Shown one piece after another: positions 8,093-16,454 of a DNA stretch of 44,158 nucleotides. The notes beneath the pieces were generated by a model. That model worked only from the letters and a program-made list of their open reading frames with translations, was not told the DNA's origin and ran no database searches. This DNA is from Actinomycetales bacterium (GTDB taxonomy: Bacteria > Actinomycetota > Actinomycetes > Actinomycetales > Microbacteriaceae). The position numbers and the translations under genes are program-made. Within the stretch, counting starts at the first letter, position 1. Every line of letters begins with the position of its first letter. Location of the stretch: assembly GCA_015655415.1 (NCBI GenBank), contig JAATFB010000003.1, positions 1 through 44,158 on the forward strand, read 5' to 3'.

Positions 8093-9129
8093 GCGACGCG
8101 ACGACGGCCGGTGACGCGACCCGGGCACCGGCTCGCGAGCCGCTACGCACCGGAACCGCCAGCCTGCCGATGGCCAAGGCGCTCAACGCCGGGCTCCGCC
8201 AGGCGCTCGCCGACGACCCGCGCGTCATGCTCATGGGCGAGGACATCGGCCCGCTCGGCGGCGTGTTCCGCGTCACCGAGGGGCTGCAGGCGGAGTTCGG
8301 TGCGCAGCGTGTGATGGACACCCCTCTCGCGGAGGCCGGCATCGTGGGCACTGCGATCGGCCTTGCGATGCGCGGCTACCGGCTGGTGTGCGAGATCCAG
8401 TTCGACGGGTTCGTGTTCCCGGCGTTCGACCAGATCACCACGCAGCTGGCCAAGATGACGGCGCGGCACGAGGGCGGCATCCGGATGCCAGTGGTGATCC
8501 GCATCCCCTACGGCGGCCACATCGGTGCCGTCGAGCACCACCAGGAGAGCCCCGAGGCGTACTTCGCGCACACGCCGGGGCTGCGCGTCGTCAGCCCGTC
8601 GACGCCGAACGACGCGTACTGGATGATCCAGGAGGCGTGCGCCTCCGACGATCCGGTGATCTTCCTGGAGCCGAAGAGCCGTTACTGGCCGAAGGGCGAG
8701 GTGGACTTCTCCGCGAGCGCCGCGCCCCTGCACGCGAGCCGGGTCGTGCGCACCGGGAAGGATGCGACCGTCGTCGGCCACGGCGCCATGGTGAGCGTTC
8801 TGTTGCACGCCGCCGAGATCGCCTCCGACGAGGGCACCGATCTCGAGGTCGTCGACCTGCGCTCGCTCTCACCGATCGACTTCGGTCCCCTTCTGGGCTC
8901 GGTGCGCAAGACCGGACGCCTCGTGGTGGCGCAGGAGGCGCCGGGATTCGTGAGCCTCGGCAGCGAGATCGCCGCCACCGTCGCCGAGAGGGCGTTCTAC
9001 TCGCTGGAGGCGCCCGTGCTGCGCGTCTCCGGATTCGACACGCCGTTCCCGCCCGCGAAGCTCGAAGACCTCTATCTGCCCGACGCCGACCGCGTGCTCG
9101 AAGCCGTGGATCGCGCGCTCGCGTACTGA
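8089..9129 (+). CDS. bkdB: 2-oxoacid dehydrogenase E1 component, beta subunit
   Basis: The 346-residue beta subunit is a transketolase pyrimidine-domain protein that completes the E1 active site. Motifs seen are M-G-E-D-I-G near residue 45, D-T-P-L-A-E-A-G-I near 80, [11 protein letters not shown] near 100, the [11 protein letters not shown] segment near 145 and the C-terminal transketolase domain with [11 protein letters not shown]. Normal length. It starts by ATGA overlap with the alpha subunit and ends 13 nt before the E2 gene, so all three lie in one operon. Confidence 0.94.
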   Translation: MSDATTAGDATRAPAREPLRTGTASLPMAKALNAGLRQALADDPRVMLMGEDIGPLGGVFRVTEGLQAEFGAQRVMDTPLAEAGIVGTAIGLAMRGYRLVCEIQFDGFVFPAFDQITTQLAKMTARHEGGIRMPVVIRIPYGGHIGAVEHHQESPEAYFAHTPGLRVVSPSTPNDAYWMIQEACASDDPVIFLEPKSRYWPKGEVDFSASAAPLHASRVVRTGKDATVVGHGAMVSVLLHAAEIASDEGTDLEVVDLRSLSPIDFGPLLGSVRKTGRLVVAQEAPGFVSLGSEIAATVAERAFYSLEAPVLRVSGFDTPFPPAKLEDLYLPDADRVLEAVDRALAY

Positions 9130-9142
9130 GCCAAGGAGTGCC

Positions 9143-10534
9143 ATGAGTGAGTCCGAGTTCCTGCTGCCGGACGTGGGCGAGGGCCTGACCGAGGCCGAGA
9201 TCGTCTCGTGGAAGGTCGGCCCGGGCGACACGGTGCACCTCAACGACGTGCTGTGCGAGATCGAGACCGCGAAGTCGCTCGTTGAGCTGCCCTCGCCCTT
9301 CGAGGGCGTCGTCGACCGCATCCTGGTGGCCGAGGGCCGGACGGTGGCGGTCGGCACCCCGATCATCGTCGTCGGAGCGGCGGAAGGCGGTCCGGTCGCC
9401 GCCGCCGAGGGGCTGGACAACGTCGTCGAGGTGGATGAGAGCGAGCTGCCCCCCGAGCCCCCGAGCGCCGGCTCGGCGCGACCGGATGCCGTGCCCGACG
9501 AGGCGGCGCTCATCGAGCGCGCAGGGGATGAGCCGCGTGCCGGCGCCGTGCTGGTGGGGTACGGCACCGCGACACATGGCGGCAGCAGGCGGCGGAGCCA
9601 GAACCGGGCTCCCGCCACCGCCGAGGGCAGGCACGTTCCCAGTGGCGCCGACCTCGTGCCGGCGGCGCGAGCGGTGCCGGTGGTGGCGAAGCCGCCGATC
9701 CGCAAGCTCGCGAAGGACCTCGGCGTCGACCTCACACAGGTGGCCGGCACGGGCATCGCGGGGGAGATCACCCGTGACGACGTGATCCGGCAGGCGAGTC
9801 AGGCGAGCGTCTTCCACAACCTGCAGACGCCGGAGTGGCCGGACGCCCGGGAGGATCGCATCCCCGTCAAGGGGGTGCGCAAGACGATCGCCGCCGCGAT
9901 GACCTCCAGCGCCTTCACCGCGCCGCATGTGAGCCTTTTCGTCGACGTCGACGCGACCCGCACGATGGAGTTCGTGCAGCGGCTGCGGAAGTCGCCCGAC
10001 TTCGCCGGGGTCAAGGTGTCCCCGCTGCTCATCGTGGCCAAGGCGATCGTCTGGGCCGTGCGCCGGAACCCTACCGTCAACTCGACGTGGACCGATGAGG
10101 AGATCATCGTGCACCACTTCGTGAACCTGGGAGTCGCCGCGGCGACCCCGCGCGGACTGATCGTCCCGAACGTCAAGGAGGCGCAGACGATGAGCATGCT
10201 CGAGCTGGCGACCGCGCTCGAGCAGCTCACCCTCACCGCGCGCGACGGCAAGACCCAGCCGGCCCAGATGGCGGGCGGAACGATCACCGTGACCAACATC
10301 GGCGTGTTCGGCATGGACACCGGCACCCCCATCCTCAACCCGGGCGAGGTGGCGATCCTCGCCCTGGGCACCATCAAGCAGAGGCCGTGGGTGGTCGACG
10401 GCGAGGTGCGGCCGCGTTTCGTCACCACGCTCGGGGCATCCTTCGACCACCGTGTCGTGGACGGCGACGTCGCCAGCCGCTTCCTCGCCGACGTCGCCTC
10501 GATCATCGAGGAGCCCGCGCTGCTCCTGGACTGA
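9143..10534 (+). CDS. bkdC: Dihydrolipoamide acyltransferase (E2) of the branched-chain 2-oxoacid dehydrogenase
   Basis: The 463-residue protein has an AAGGAG ribosome-binding site. Domain order: an N-terminal lipoyl domain (residues 3-80, lipoyl Lys44 in E-T-A-K-S), a long Pro/Ala-rich linker, a peripheral subunit-binding domain near 180-215 ([14 protein letters not shown]), and the catalytic acyltransferase domain ending with D-H-R-V-V-D-G (catalytic His near 434). It moves the acyl group from lipoyl to CoA and forms the core of the complex. No dihydrolipoamide dehydrogenase (E3) follows; the complex must share E3 encoded elsewhere. Confidence 0.94.
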   Translation: MSESEFLLPDVGEGLTEAEIVSWKVGPGDTVHLNDVLCEIETAKSLVELPSPFEGVVDRILVAEGRTVAVGTPIIVVGAAEGGPVAAAEGLDNVVEVDESELPPEPPSAGSARPDAVPDEAALIERAGDEPRAGAVLVGYGTATHGGSRRRSQNRAPATAEGRHVPSGADLVPAARAVPVVAKPPIRKLAKDLGVDLTQVAGTGIAGEITRDDVIRQASQASVFHNLQTPEWPDAREDRIPVKGVRKTIAAAMTSSAFTAPHVSLFVDVDATRTMEFVQRLRKSPDFAGVKVSPLLIVAKAIVWAVRRNPTVNSTWTDEEIIVHHFVNLGVAAATPRGLIVPNVKEAQTMSMLELATALEQLTLTARDGKTQPAQMAGGTITVTNIGVFGMDTGTPILNPGEVAILALGTIKQRPWVVDGEVRPRFVTTLGASFDHRVVDGDVASRFLADVASIIEEPALLLD

Positions 10535-10571
10535 GCCCTCGCCGTATTCCCCGGCCCCGCCCCCGCGCCCC

Positions 10572-10648
10572 GGCAAACAGCAGAAGTCGGCCTAAACAGC
10601 AGGCATCCTGCTGTTCCGGAGCGGAAAGCGGCTTCCCTGCTGTATTGC
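10572..10648. terminator. Nested inverted repeat between convergent bkdC and exonuclease genes
   Basis: A perfect 9-bp hairpin (AACAGCAGG at 10595-10603, loop CAT, CCTGCTGTT at 10607-10615) is nested inside imperfect outer arms near 10572-10586 and 10631-10648 that repeat the same AACAGCAG core. It sits where two convergent transcripts meet, so a bidirectional terminator is the simplest reading; no T-run is present. Confidence 0.5.
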
Positions 10649-10694
10649 CGTGACGGCAGGTGCCGCAGCGGGAGGGGTGACGGCAGGTGCCGCG
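10649..10694. repeat. Direct repeat GTGACGGCAGGTGCCGC, two copies
   Basis: The 17-bp unit occurs near 10649-10665 and again near 10678-10694, each with an internal GGCAGGTGCC pseudo-palindrome, then decays into a third GTGACGGCGGGG. The stretch 10535-10733 holds only this and the nested palindrome; no gene is seen. Confidence 0.5.
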
Positions 10695-10733
10695 GCGCAG
10701 GGTGACGGCGGGGACAGCAGGGGCGGCAGGGGG

Positions 10734-11654
10734 TCAGCCGGGGAGGGCGTGCAGCGCCCGGTCGAGCGCCCCGCCCAGACCGTAGCGCTCGCCGAAGGCG
10801 CGCAGGGACACCAGCCGCTCGGCATCGGGCCGACGCAGCGTCCCGTCCACCTCGACCCGAACCCGCTCGCCGACCGCTATGACGGGGGCGGCGCGTCGGA
10901 GGTACTGCTCGGCCGCCGTCAGCCTCGCGCGGACGCCGGGCGCCATCGACGCCCGAGGGTCGCGTGCCGCGGCCAGTACGCCGTCGAGGCTCCCGTGCTC
11001 GCGCAGCAGTGCCGCCGCGCTCTTCTCCCCGACGCCCGGTACCCCGGGCAGTCCATCGGAGGGGTCCCCGCGCAGCGCCGCGAACTCGGCGTACAGGCGC
11101 GGCGGGACGCCGTATCGTGCCTCGACCACGTCGGCCGTCACCAGCTCGAGCCGGCTCATCCCGCGCGCGGTGTAGACGACTCGCACATCGCGGTCGTCGT
11201 CGACCAGCTGGAACAGGTCGCGATCGCTCGTGACGATGTCGACCGGCGACCCGGAGCCGCGGGCGAGGGCTGCGATCACGTCGTCGGCCTCCGCCTGCTC
11301 CGCTTCGGCGATCCCGATGCCGAGCAGGGTGAGCAGCTCCCGGATGACGGGCACCTGCGGCACGAGGCCGTCCGGCATCTGCTCCACGTCGACGCCGCCT
11401 GGCACGTGCGCGGCGACACGGTGCTCCTTGTACGACGGGATCAGCTCGACCCGCCACCGCGGACGCCAGTCCTGGTCCCAGCATGCTACGAGCCCGGTCG
11501 GCCGGAACTCGGCGAGTAGCCGCGCGATGATGTCGAGCAGCCCGCGCACGGCGTTCACCGGCATGCCGTCGGGCGCCGTCACGCTCTCCGGCACGCCGTG
11601 GAACGCGCGGAAGTACAGGGAGGCGGTGTCGAGCAGCATCAGCCGTCCGGTCAT
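10734..11654 (-). CDS. Stand-alone 5'-3' exonuclease (flap nuclease domain)
   Basis: The 306-residue protein matches the nuclease domain of DNA polymerase I. The N-terminal PIN-like part starts M-L-L-D-T-A-S-L-Y-F-R-A-F-H-G, followed by an E-A-D-D-V-I motif near residue 125 and T-S-D-R-D-L-F-Q-L near 150 with metal-binding acids. The helix-3-turn-helix segment G-D-P-S-D-G-L-P-G-V-P-G-V-G-E-K-S lies near 195-215. There is no polymerase domain. Such free-standing copies are common in actinobacteria and probably act on RNA primers or flaps in repair. ATG 11654 has a GAGG site 9 nt upstream. Upstream in-frame extension into a basic low-complexity stretch was rejected. Confidence 0.9.
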   Translation of the reverse strand: MTGRLMLLDTASLYFRAFHGVPESVTAPDGMPVNAVRGLLDIIARLLAEFRPTGLVACWDQDWRPRWRVELIPSYKEHRVAAHVPGGVDVEQMPDGLVPQVPVIRELLTLLGIGIAEAEQAEADDVIAALARGSGSPVDIVTSDRDLFQLVDDDRDVRVVYTARGMSRLELVTADVVEARYGVPPRLYAEFAALRGDPSDGLPGVPGVGEKSAAALLREHGSLDGVLAAARDPRASMAPGVRARLTAAEQYLRRAAPVIAVGERVRVEVDGTLRRPDAERLVSLRAFGERYGLGGALDRALHALPG

Positions 11655-11769
11655 AGGTTCGATCCTCGCACCGTTCCCGTGGCGGGGAATGGGCCGGCCT
11701 CCGCGCCGCTTCGCCCGCGTTGGCATCTCGGCCGTGGTGCGCGGCACCGGTTATGACCCTGGGCTGCTG

Positions 11770-11786
11770 TTGAGTATCGTTATCAA
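11770..11786. promoter_or_regulatory. Probable Zur operator upstream of the zinc-uptake genes
   Basis: TTGAGTATCGTTATCAA is an imperfect AT-rich palindrome (TTGA...TCAA ends) in a very GC-rich region, 78 bp before the znuA-like start. It resembles Fur/Zur-family boxes and overlaps TATCGT/TATCAA sequences that could serve as -10. The Zur gene lies at the end of the same cluster. Confidence 0.7.
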
Positions 11787-11863
11787 TAAGCGGTCCGTCC
11801 ACAGGCCGCCGCCCGGCCCGCATCAGGCCGGGCTGACGTTTCTCAACTCAGACAAGGCCCCCC

Positions 11864-12784
11864 ATGAAGCGCTCCGCCCTCGCCCTCGCCGCCGCGGCGA
11901 CCGCCGCTGTCCTGTTGGCCGGATGCTCGGCGGCATCCAGCAGCCCGACGAGCAAGCCGACCGGCAAGATAGCGGTCGTCGCCTCCACGAACGTGTGGGG
12001 CGACGTCGCCACGCAGATCGGCGGCGACCAGGTGGATGTGACCTCGATCATCGACGACCCCGACAAGGATCCCCACGACTACCAGGCGAGCGGCCAGAAC
12101 CAGGTCGCCATCGCGCACGCGGAGATCGTGATCGTCAACGGAGGAGGCTACGACGACTTCGTCACCCAGATGGTGAGGTCGGCGCACACGTCGCCGAACC
12201 TGCTGAACGCGGCGAGCATCTCCGGCTACGACCAGCACCCGTCCGGGGACGACTTCAACGAGCACCTCTGGTACGACTTCCCCACCGTCGACAAGGTCGC
12301 TGCCAGGATAGCCGCCGCCTACTCGAAGGCGCGGCCGGCCGACAAGGACGCGTTCCAGGCGAACGAGAAGAAGTTCGAGGCATCCGTCGCGGAGCTGAAG
12401 AACACCGAGGTCCGGCTGAGACAGCAGTACGCGGGCAGGGGCGCGGCGATCACCGAGCCCGTGCCGCTGTACATGCTGAACGCGATCGGGCTCGTCGACA
12501 AGACGCCGGAGAAGTTCAGCGAGGCCATCGAGAACGACACGGATGTCGCCCCGGCGATCCTCCAGCAGACTCTCGACCTGTTCTCGACGCATGCCGTCGC
12601 CCTGCTCGCCTACAACGAGCAGACGACCGGAGCGCAGACGCAGAAGGTTCTCGACGCCGCGAAGTCGAATGACGTGCCGATCGTCCCGGTCACCGAGACC
12701 CTGCCGGAGGGCAAGACGTACCTCACCTGGATGCGGGCCAACCTCGACAACATCGGCGCGGCTCTGCAGAAGTCGGGCTCATGA
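11864..12784 (+). CDS. znuA: Zinc ABC transporter substrate-binding lipoprotein
   Basis: The 306-residue protein has a lipoprotein signal peptide (M-K-R-S then a hydrophobic Ala-rich core and lipobox L-L-A-G-C, Cys21), so it is anchored on the outer face of the membrane. It belongs to the cluster A-I metal-binding proteins. Candidate metal ligands are His near 71 in D-P-H-D-Y-Q, His near 134 in N-E-H-L-W-Y-D and Glu in T-E-T-L-P-E-G-K near 281. There is no His-rich loop, which makes it closer to AztC/short ZnuA types; manganese is the alternative metal, but Zur and the operator argue for zinc. An AAGG site precedes ATG 11864. First gene of the uptake operon. Confidence 0.92.
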   Translation: MKRSALALAAAATAAVLLAGCSAASSSPTSKPTGKIAVVASTNVWGDVATQIGGDQVDVTSIIDDPDKDPHDYQASGQNQVAIAHAEIVIVNGGGYDDFVTQMVRSAHTSPNLLNAASISGYDQHPSGDDFNEHLWYDFPTVDKVAARIAAAYSKARPADKDAFQANEKKFEASVAELKNTEVRLRQQYAGRGAAITEPVPLYMLNAIGLVDKTPEKFSEAIENDTDVAPAILQQTLDLFSTHAVALLAYNEQTTGAQTQKVLDAAKSNDVPIVPVTETLPEGKTYLTWMRANLDNIGAALQKSGS

Positions 12785-12836
12785 GCATCCACGGCTCATC
12801 GTCCTTCGGTCCGGTGGCGTAGTGTCCGAGATCGTG

Positions 12837-13751
12837 ATGACGGAAGCCGAGCGAGCACCCGACTCCGTGGGCGCCGCGCCTCGCGCGGCATCCCTCGAGA
12901 CCGTGCTCGGCCTCCGGAACGCGACCCTCGCCCTCGGAGGCCGCACGCTCTGGGCGGGCCTCGACCTCGACGTGCACGCCGGCGAGTTCATCGCCGTGCT
13001 CGGCGCGAACGGATCCGGCAAGACCAGCCTGCTGCGCGTGATCCTGGGCCAGCAGCGGCTGGTCTCCGGCTCGGTCGACTTCCTCGGCCAGCCCGTGGCC
13101 CGGGGCAACCGCCGCATCGGCTACATCCCGCAGCAGAAGCTCGCCGACGAGGGCACGCCGCTGCGCGCGCGCGACCTCGTGGGACTCGGCGTGGACGGGC
13201 ATCGCTGGGGTGTGCCGTGGCCATCGAGGAGAAGGCGCCGGCTCGTGGATGAACTGCTGGACTCGGTCGGCGCCACGGCATACGCCAGGGTGCCGGTCGC
13301 CACGCTGTCCGGCGGCGAGCAGCAACGCCTGCGCGTCGGCCAGGCCCTCGCAGGAGACCCCAGGCTGCTGCTCTGCGACGAGCCGCTGCTCTCCCTCGAC
13401 CTCGCGCATCAGCGAGCGGTGAGCGAGCTCATCGACCTGCACCGCAGGCAACGCCAGCTCGGAGTGCTGTTCGTCACCCACGACGTCAACCCGGTGCTCG
13501 ACCTGGTCGATCGCGTGCTCTACCTCGCCGGCGGCAGGTTCCGGATCGGCACGCCCGACCAGGTGCTGCGAAGCGAGGTGCTGAGCGAGCTGTACGGCTC
13601 GCCGGTGGACGTGATCCGCACCCGCGGCCGCATCGTGGTGGTGGGCACCGCGGATGCCCCGCAGGCGCATCCCGACGGACCTCACGCCCACCACGACGAG
13701 CACCACGACCCGGGGCACGCGTCCGAGGCGGGCGAGAGGGGCGGCCGATGA
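12837..13751 (+). CDS. znuC: Zinc ABC transporter ATP-binding protein with His-rich tail
   Basis: The 304-residue ATPase drives zinc import with the permease encoded next. Motifs: Walker A G-A-N-G-S-G-K-T, Q-loop Q-Q-K, signature L-S-G-G-E-Q-Q-R, Walker B L-L-L-C-D-E-P, D-loop S-L-D and H-loop V-T-H-D. The C-terminus carries HPDGPHAHHDEHHDPGH, seven His in 17 residues, likely a cytosolic zinc-binding or sensing tail. ATG 12837 is preferred; in-frame GTG codons at 12822 and 12834 are alternatives and no start has a strong ribosome-binding site. The stop overlaps the permease start by 4 nt. Confidence 0.93.
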   Translation: MTEAERAPDSVGAAPRAASLETVLGLRNATLALGGRTLWAGLDLDVHAGEFIAVLGANGSGKTSLLRVILGQQRLVSGSVDFLGQPVARGNRRIGYIPQQKLADEGTPLRARDLVGLGVDGHRWGVPWPSRRRRRLVDELLDSVGATAYARVPVATLSGGEQQRLRVGQALAGDPRLLLCDEPLLSLDLAHQRAVSELIDLHRRQRQLGVLFVTHDVNPVLDLVDRVLYLAGGRFRIGTPDQVLRSEVLSELYGSPVDVIRTRGRIVVVGTADAPQAHPDGPHAHHDEHHDPGHASEAGERGGR

Positions 13752-14719
13752 TCCCGCTGCTGCTCGCCACGAGCGCGCACACGATCGCACATTCCTCCGC
13801 ACCCGATTGGTGGTCGCAGATCTTCGACTTCGAGAACTACGGCCAGCTGGTGGTGCTGCTGCGCAACTCCATCCTGGCCGGAGCCGTTCTGGGATTGGTC
13901 GGCGGCCTGATCGGCACGTTCGTGATGTCGCGCGACATGGCGTTCGCCGTGCACGGCATCAGCGAGCTCTCGTTCGCCGGGGCGTCCGCTGGGCTGCTGT
14001 TCGGGGTGGGCGTGGTGCAGGGCTCCCTGGCCGGCTCGCTGGTCGCGGCGCTGCTGATCGGCCTGCTGGGTTCGCGGGCGCGAGAGCGCAACTCGATCAC
14101 GGCCGTGCTCATGCCGTTCGGACTCGGGCTGGGGATCCTGTGCCTGGCGCTGTATCCCGGTCGTTCCGCCAACAAGTTCGGGCTGCTCACCGGTCAGATC
14201 GTGGCCATCGACACCCCGCAGATCGGCGCCATGGCGGCGATCTCGATCGTCGTGGTCGTCGGCCTCGGCATCGTGTGGCGGCCGCTGACCTTCGCCAGTG
14301 TCGACGCCGACGTCGCCGCGGCCCGCGGCGTGCCCACGCGCGCGCTGTCCATCGTCTTCATGCTGCTTCTCGGGCTCGCGGTGGCGGTCTCGGTGCAGGT
14401 GGTCGGCGCGCTGCTGGTGCTCTCGATCCTCGTCACGCCCGCGGCGGCCGCGCTCAGGGTGTCGGCGTCGCCGTTCGTCGTCCCGGTGCTCAGCGTCGTG
14501 TTCGGTGTCGTCTCGATGGTGGGCGGCATCATGCTGGCGCTCGGCGGCGCGGTGCCGATCAGCCCTTACGTGACGACGATCTCGTTCGCGATCTACCTCC
14601 TCTGCCGCCTGATCGCCTGGACGCGCCGCAGGCGCGGCGCCGTCGGCCGCCGGATGCCGGTCGGCGCTACCGCCACGGCGGCGGCGCGAGACGACTCTGC
14701 CCGGGTGGAGACGGCATGA
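13748..14719 (+). CDS. znuB: Zinc ABC transporter permease
   Basis: The 323-residue integral membrane protein has eight or nine hydrophobic segments from about residue 35 to 285, the ABC-3 permease pattern. Recognisable pieces are M-S-R-D-M-A-F-A-V-H-G-I-S-E-L-S-F-A-G near 65 and a conserved V-V-G-A-L-L-V-L-S-I-L-V-T-P-A segment near 225, which contacts the ATPase. Starts by ATGA overlap with znuC. The C-terminal 40 residues are basic and polar, probably cytosolic. Completes the three-part importer. Confidence 0.93.
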   Translation: MIPLLLATSAHTIAHSSAPDWWSQIFDFENYGQLVVLLRNSILAGAVLGLVGGLIGTFVMSRDMAFAVHGISELSFAGASAGLLFGVGVVQGSLAGSLVAALLIGLLGSRARERNSITAVLMPFGLGLGILCLALYPGRSANKFGLLTGQIVAIDTPQIGAMAAISIVVVVGLGIVWRPLTFASVDADVAAARGVPTRALSIVFMLLLGLAVAVSVQVVGALLVLSILVTPAAAALRVSASPFVVPVLSVVFGVVSMVGGIMLALGGAVPISPYVTTISFAIYLLCRLIAWTRRRRGAVGRRMPVGATATAAARDDSARVETA

Positions 14720-14807
14720 TGGAACGGGCCGCTCGGCCGGGCCGGGAGCGTCCTTCGAGCCGCCGCCCCGGCCGCCGCGAGAGGGCGTGACGGAGGAGGT
14801 GGTCGTC

Positions 14808-15233
14808 GTGAAGCGGAACACCTGGCAGCGCGAGGCCGTACGTGACGCGCTGGCGTCCAACGAGGGCTTCGTCAGCGCGCAGAGCCTGCACGCGGGGCTG
14901 CGGGACCACGGCTCGCCGATCGGGCTCGCAACCGTCTACCGCGCGCTCTCGGACCTCGCATCGGAGGGCGAGGCGGACTCGCTGCAGTCCCCGGAGGGAG
15001 AGGCCCTCTATCGCGCATGCTCGACGCGGCACCATCACCACTTGATCTGTCGGCGCTGCGGCCTCACCGTGGAGATCGCGGCAGACGACGTCGAGCAGTG
15101 GGCCCGGCGGGTCGCCGCCGAGCACGGTTTCACCGACGCGCGTCACGTGGTCGACGTCTTCGGTCTGTGCGCGAGCTGCTCACGGCTCCCCGCCGACGGG
15201 CCGGAGGATGCGGTCCCGGAGGCTCAGGACTGA
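14808..15233 (+). CDS. zur: Zinc uptake regulator, Fur family
   Basis: The 141-residue cytosolic repressor binds DNA with Zn2+ and turns off zinc import. An N-terminal winged helix (residues 1-75, with T-V-Y-R-A-L-S-D-L as recognition helix) is followed by a dimerisation domain carrying the [11 protein letters not shown] metal motif and a second C-A-S-C pair near the end, the four-Cys structural site. GTG 14808 is chosen over GTG 14787 because GGAGGAGG lies 8 nt upstream and homologues begin M-K-R-N-T-W-Q. It follows znuB by 88 nt, so it may be co-transcribed. The operator at 11770-11786 is the likely target. Confidence 0.93.
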   Translation: MKRNTWQREAVRDALASNEGFVSAQSLHAGLRDHGSPIGLATVYRALSDLASEGEADSLQSPEGEALYRACSTRHHHHLICRRCGLTVEIAADDVEQWARRVAAEHGFTDARHVVDVFGLCASCSRLPADGPEDAVPEAQD

Positions 15234-15248
15234 CCGTCACGCCCGGAT

Positions 15249-15277
15249 TTGGGGCCGGGTGGCAGGTCGGGTAGACT
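15249..15277 (+). promoter_or_regulatory. SigA-type promoter of the rpmB-rpmG-rpsN operon
   Basis: TTGGGG (15249-15254), a 17-nt spacer and TAGACT (15272-15277) form a standard housekeeping promoter. Transcription would start near 15284 and leave a leader of about 190 nt. No Zur-like palindrome overlaps it. Confidence 0.75.
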
Positions 15278-15287
15278 CGTCGTTTGT

Positions 15288-15452
15288 CTGTGCAGACTCC
15301 TCTGCGCAGTTCGTGCACGGCATCCCGGATCGGGATGCCCGGCGGCCGCGAGGCCGCCGGCACTGGTGTCGTGGAGAGCCGTATGCGGCCTCATCCGGAC
15401 CTCAGTGCGCAGGTGCGCCGACAAGAGATCTTGGGAGGGGCGTCCGCCCCTC
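15288..15452 (+). promoter_or_regulatory. Structured 5' leader of rpmB with four strong hairpins
   Basis: Four hairpins lie between the promoter and rpmB. One is 15288-15296/15301-15309 (9 bp with one G-U, loop CTCC). The second is 15319-15327/15331-15339 (9 bp, loop GAT). The third is 15339-15347/15352-15360 (9 bp, loop GCGA). The fourth is 15435-15442/15445-15452 (8 bp), which ends 9 nt before the ribosome-binding site. The spacing suggests an autoregulatory ribosomal-protein leader or a stable small RNA. No named riboswitch class was recognised. Confidence 0.6.
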
Positions 15453-15471
15453 GGTAATGATGGAGGAAATC

Positions 15472-15708
15472 ATGGCAGCTGTCTGCCAGGTGACGGGAGC
15501 CGTGCCCGGTTTCGGGCACAACATCTCGCACTCGCACCGGCGCACCAAGCGTCGCTTCGACCCGAACATCCAGAAGAAGACGTACTACGTGCCCTCGCTG
15601 CGCCGCAACGTCACCCTGAACGTCAGCGCCAAGGGCATCAAGGTGATCGACGCCCGCGGTATCGAGGCCGTGGTCAAGGACATCCTCGCCCGAGGGGAGA
15701 AGATCTGA
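15472..15708 (+). CDS. rpmB: Ribosomal protein L28
   Basis: The 78-residue protein begins M-A-A-V-C-Q-V-T-G and continues with [11 protein letters not shown], diagnostic of L28. Only one Cys remains of the CxxC pairs used for zinc in the 'C+' form, so this is a 'C-' zinc-independent version. A GGAGGA ribosome-binding site precedes ATG 15472. The stop TGA (15706-15708) shares its last base with the rpmG ATG. In many actinobacteria C- paralogs are Zur-repressed; here a plain SigA promoter and no Zur box suggest ordinary expression. Confidence 0.96.
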   Translation: MAAVCQVTGAVPGFGHNISHSHRRTKRRFDPNIQKKTYYVPSLRRNVTLNVSAKGIKVIDARGIEAVVKDILARGEKI

Positions 15709-15875
15709 TGGCCAGGCAGCAGGACGTGCGTCCGATCATCAAGCTTCGTTCGACGGCGGGCACCGGTTACACCTACGTGACCAAGAAGAACCGCCGCAAC
15801 GATCCCGACCGTCTCGTGCTCAAGAAGTACGACCCCATCGTGCGCAAGCACGTCGAATTCCGCGAGGAGCGGTAG
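15708..15875 (+). CDS. rpmG: Ribosomal protein L33
   Basis: The 55-residue protein [20 protein letters not shown] is a typical L33 of the large subunit. It has Y-V-T-K-K-N-R-R-N and ends in F-R-E-E-R. It lacks all four zinc-binding Cys (C- type). One-base overlap with rpmB and a 3-nt gap to rpsN show an operon with coupled translation. Confidence 0.96.
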   Translation: MARQQDVRPIIKLRSTAGTGYTYVTKKNRRNDPDRLVLKKYDPIVRKHVEFREER

Positions 15876-15878
15876 AGC

Positions 15879-16184
15879 ATGGCCAAGAAGAGCAAGATCG
15901 CGCGCAACCAGCAGCGCCAGGCGGTCGTCGACCGCTACGCCCAGAGGCGCGCGGAGTTGAAGAAGACCCTGATCAGCCCGAGCTCCACCGACGAGGAGCG
16001 CGAGGCGGCACGCGTCGGCCTGCAGAAGCTGCCGCGCAACGCGTCGCCGGTGCGCCTGCGCAGCCGCGATGCGATCGACGGACGCCCTCGCGGCGTGCTC
16101 ACCAAGTTCGGCATCTCCCGTGTGCGGTTCCGCGACATGGCGCACCGCGGCGAGCTGCCCGGCATCACCAAGTCGAGCTGGTAG
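15879..16184 (+). CDS. rpsN: Ribosomal protein S14, long zinc-free type
   Basis: The 101-residue protein starts [10 protein letters not shown] and carries the conserved [13 protein letters not shown] and [18 protein letters not shown] segments of S14 in the small subunit. Length of about 100 residues without CxxC motifs marks the C- class. Last gene of the operon, followed by a very strong terminator 28 nt downstream. Confidence 0.97.
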   Translation: MAKKSKIARNQQRQAVVDRYAQRRAELKKTLISPSSTDEEREAARVGLQKLPRNASPVRLRSRDAIDGRPRGVLTKFGISRVRFRDMAHRGELPGITKSSW

Positions 16185-16211
16185 AGGCCAACTGACGTAG
16201 CCTGCCGGAGG

Positions 16212-16253
16212 CAGCACAGGGGCGTCGTCCTTCGGGACGGCGCCCCTGTGCTG
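16212..16253 (+). terminator. Intrinsic-type terminator after rpsN
   Basis: A 19-bp stem (16212-16230 with 16235-16253, one G-U pair) is closed by the very stable tetraloop TTCG. It follows the rpsN stop by 27 nt. There is no long T-run, common for high-GC terminators. Confidence 0.9.
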
Positions 16254-16260
16254 TGTCCCG

Positions 16261-16440
16261 GCCCGTGGTGCGACTTACCGCCCGTGGGGTGCGACTTACC
16301 GGTTGCGACGGCACTTACCTCGTCGCGGTGAGTCGCGTAGCGGATGGTAAGTCGCACGTGGCGACAAGTCGCCGATGGTAAGTCGCACGTGGCGAGAAAT
16401 CGCCGATGGTAAGTCGCGCGGGCGAGGTCGCGCGTGGTGG
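16261..16440. repeat. Mosaic repeat array built on GGTAAGTCGCAC
   Basis: The core GGTAAGTCGCAC occurs at 16346, 16377 and 16408 with an exact 31-bp period. The unit includes a GTGGCGA...TCGCC inverted part, and the third copy is degenerate. Upstream, the same core is inverted (GTGCGACTTACC) at 16268-16279 and 16289-16300, with a partial copy at 16311-16319; a weak direct copy lies at 16327-16336. The array fills most of the 489-bp gap between rpsN and the HU gene. No reading frame with coding bias crosses it. Confidence 0.85.
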
Positions 16441-16454
16441 GGGGTCGCAGGGCG

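Noticed and set aside
15284..15471. Known riboswitch
   Set aside because: The leader is four simple hairpins; I could not match a conserved ligand-binding core.
16261..16440. CRISPR array
   Set aside because: The period is short, the 'spacers' are nearly identical between copies, the core occurs in both orientations, and no cas gene is present.
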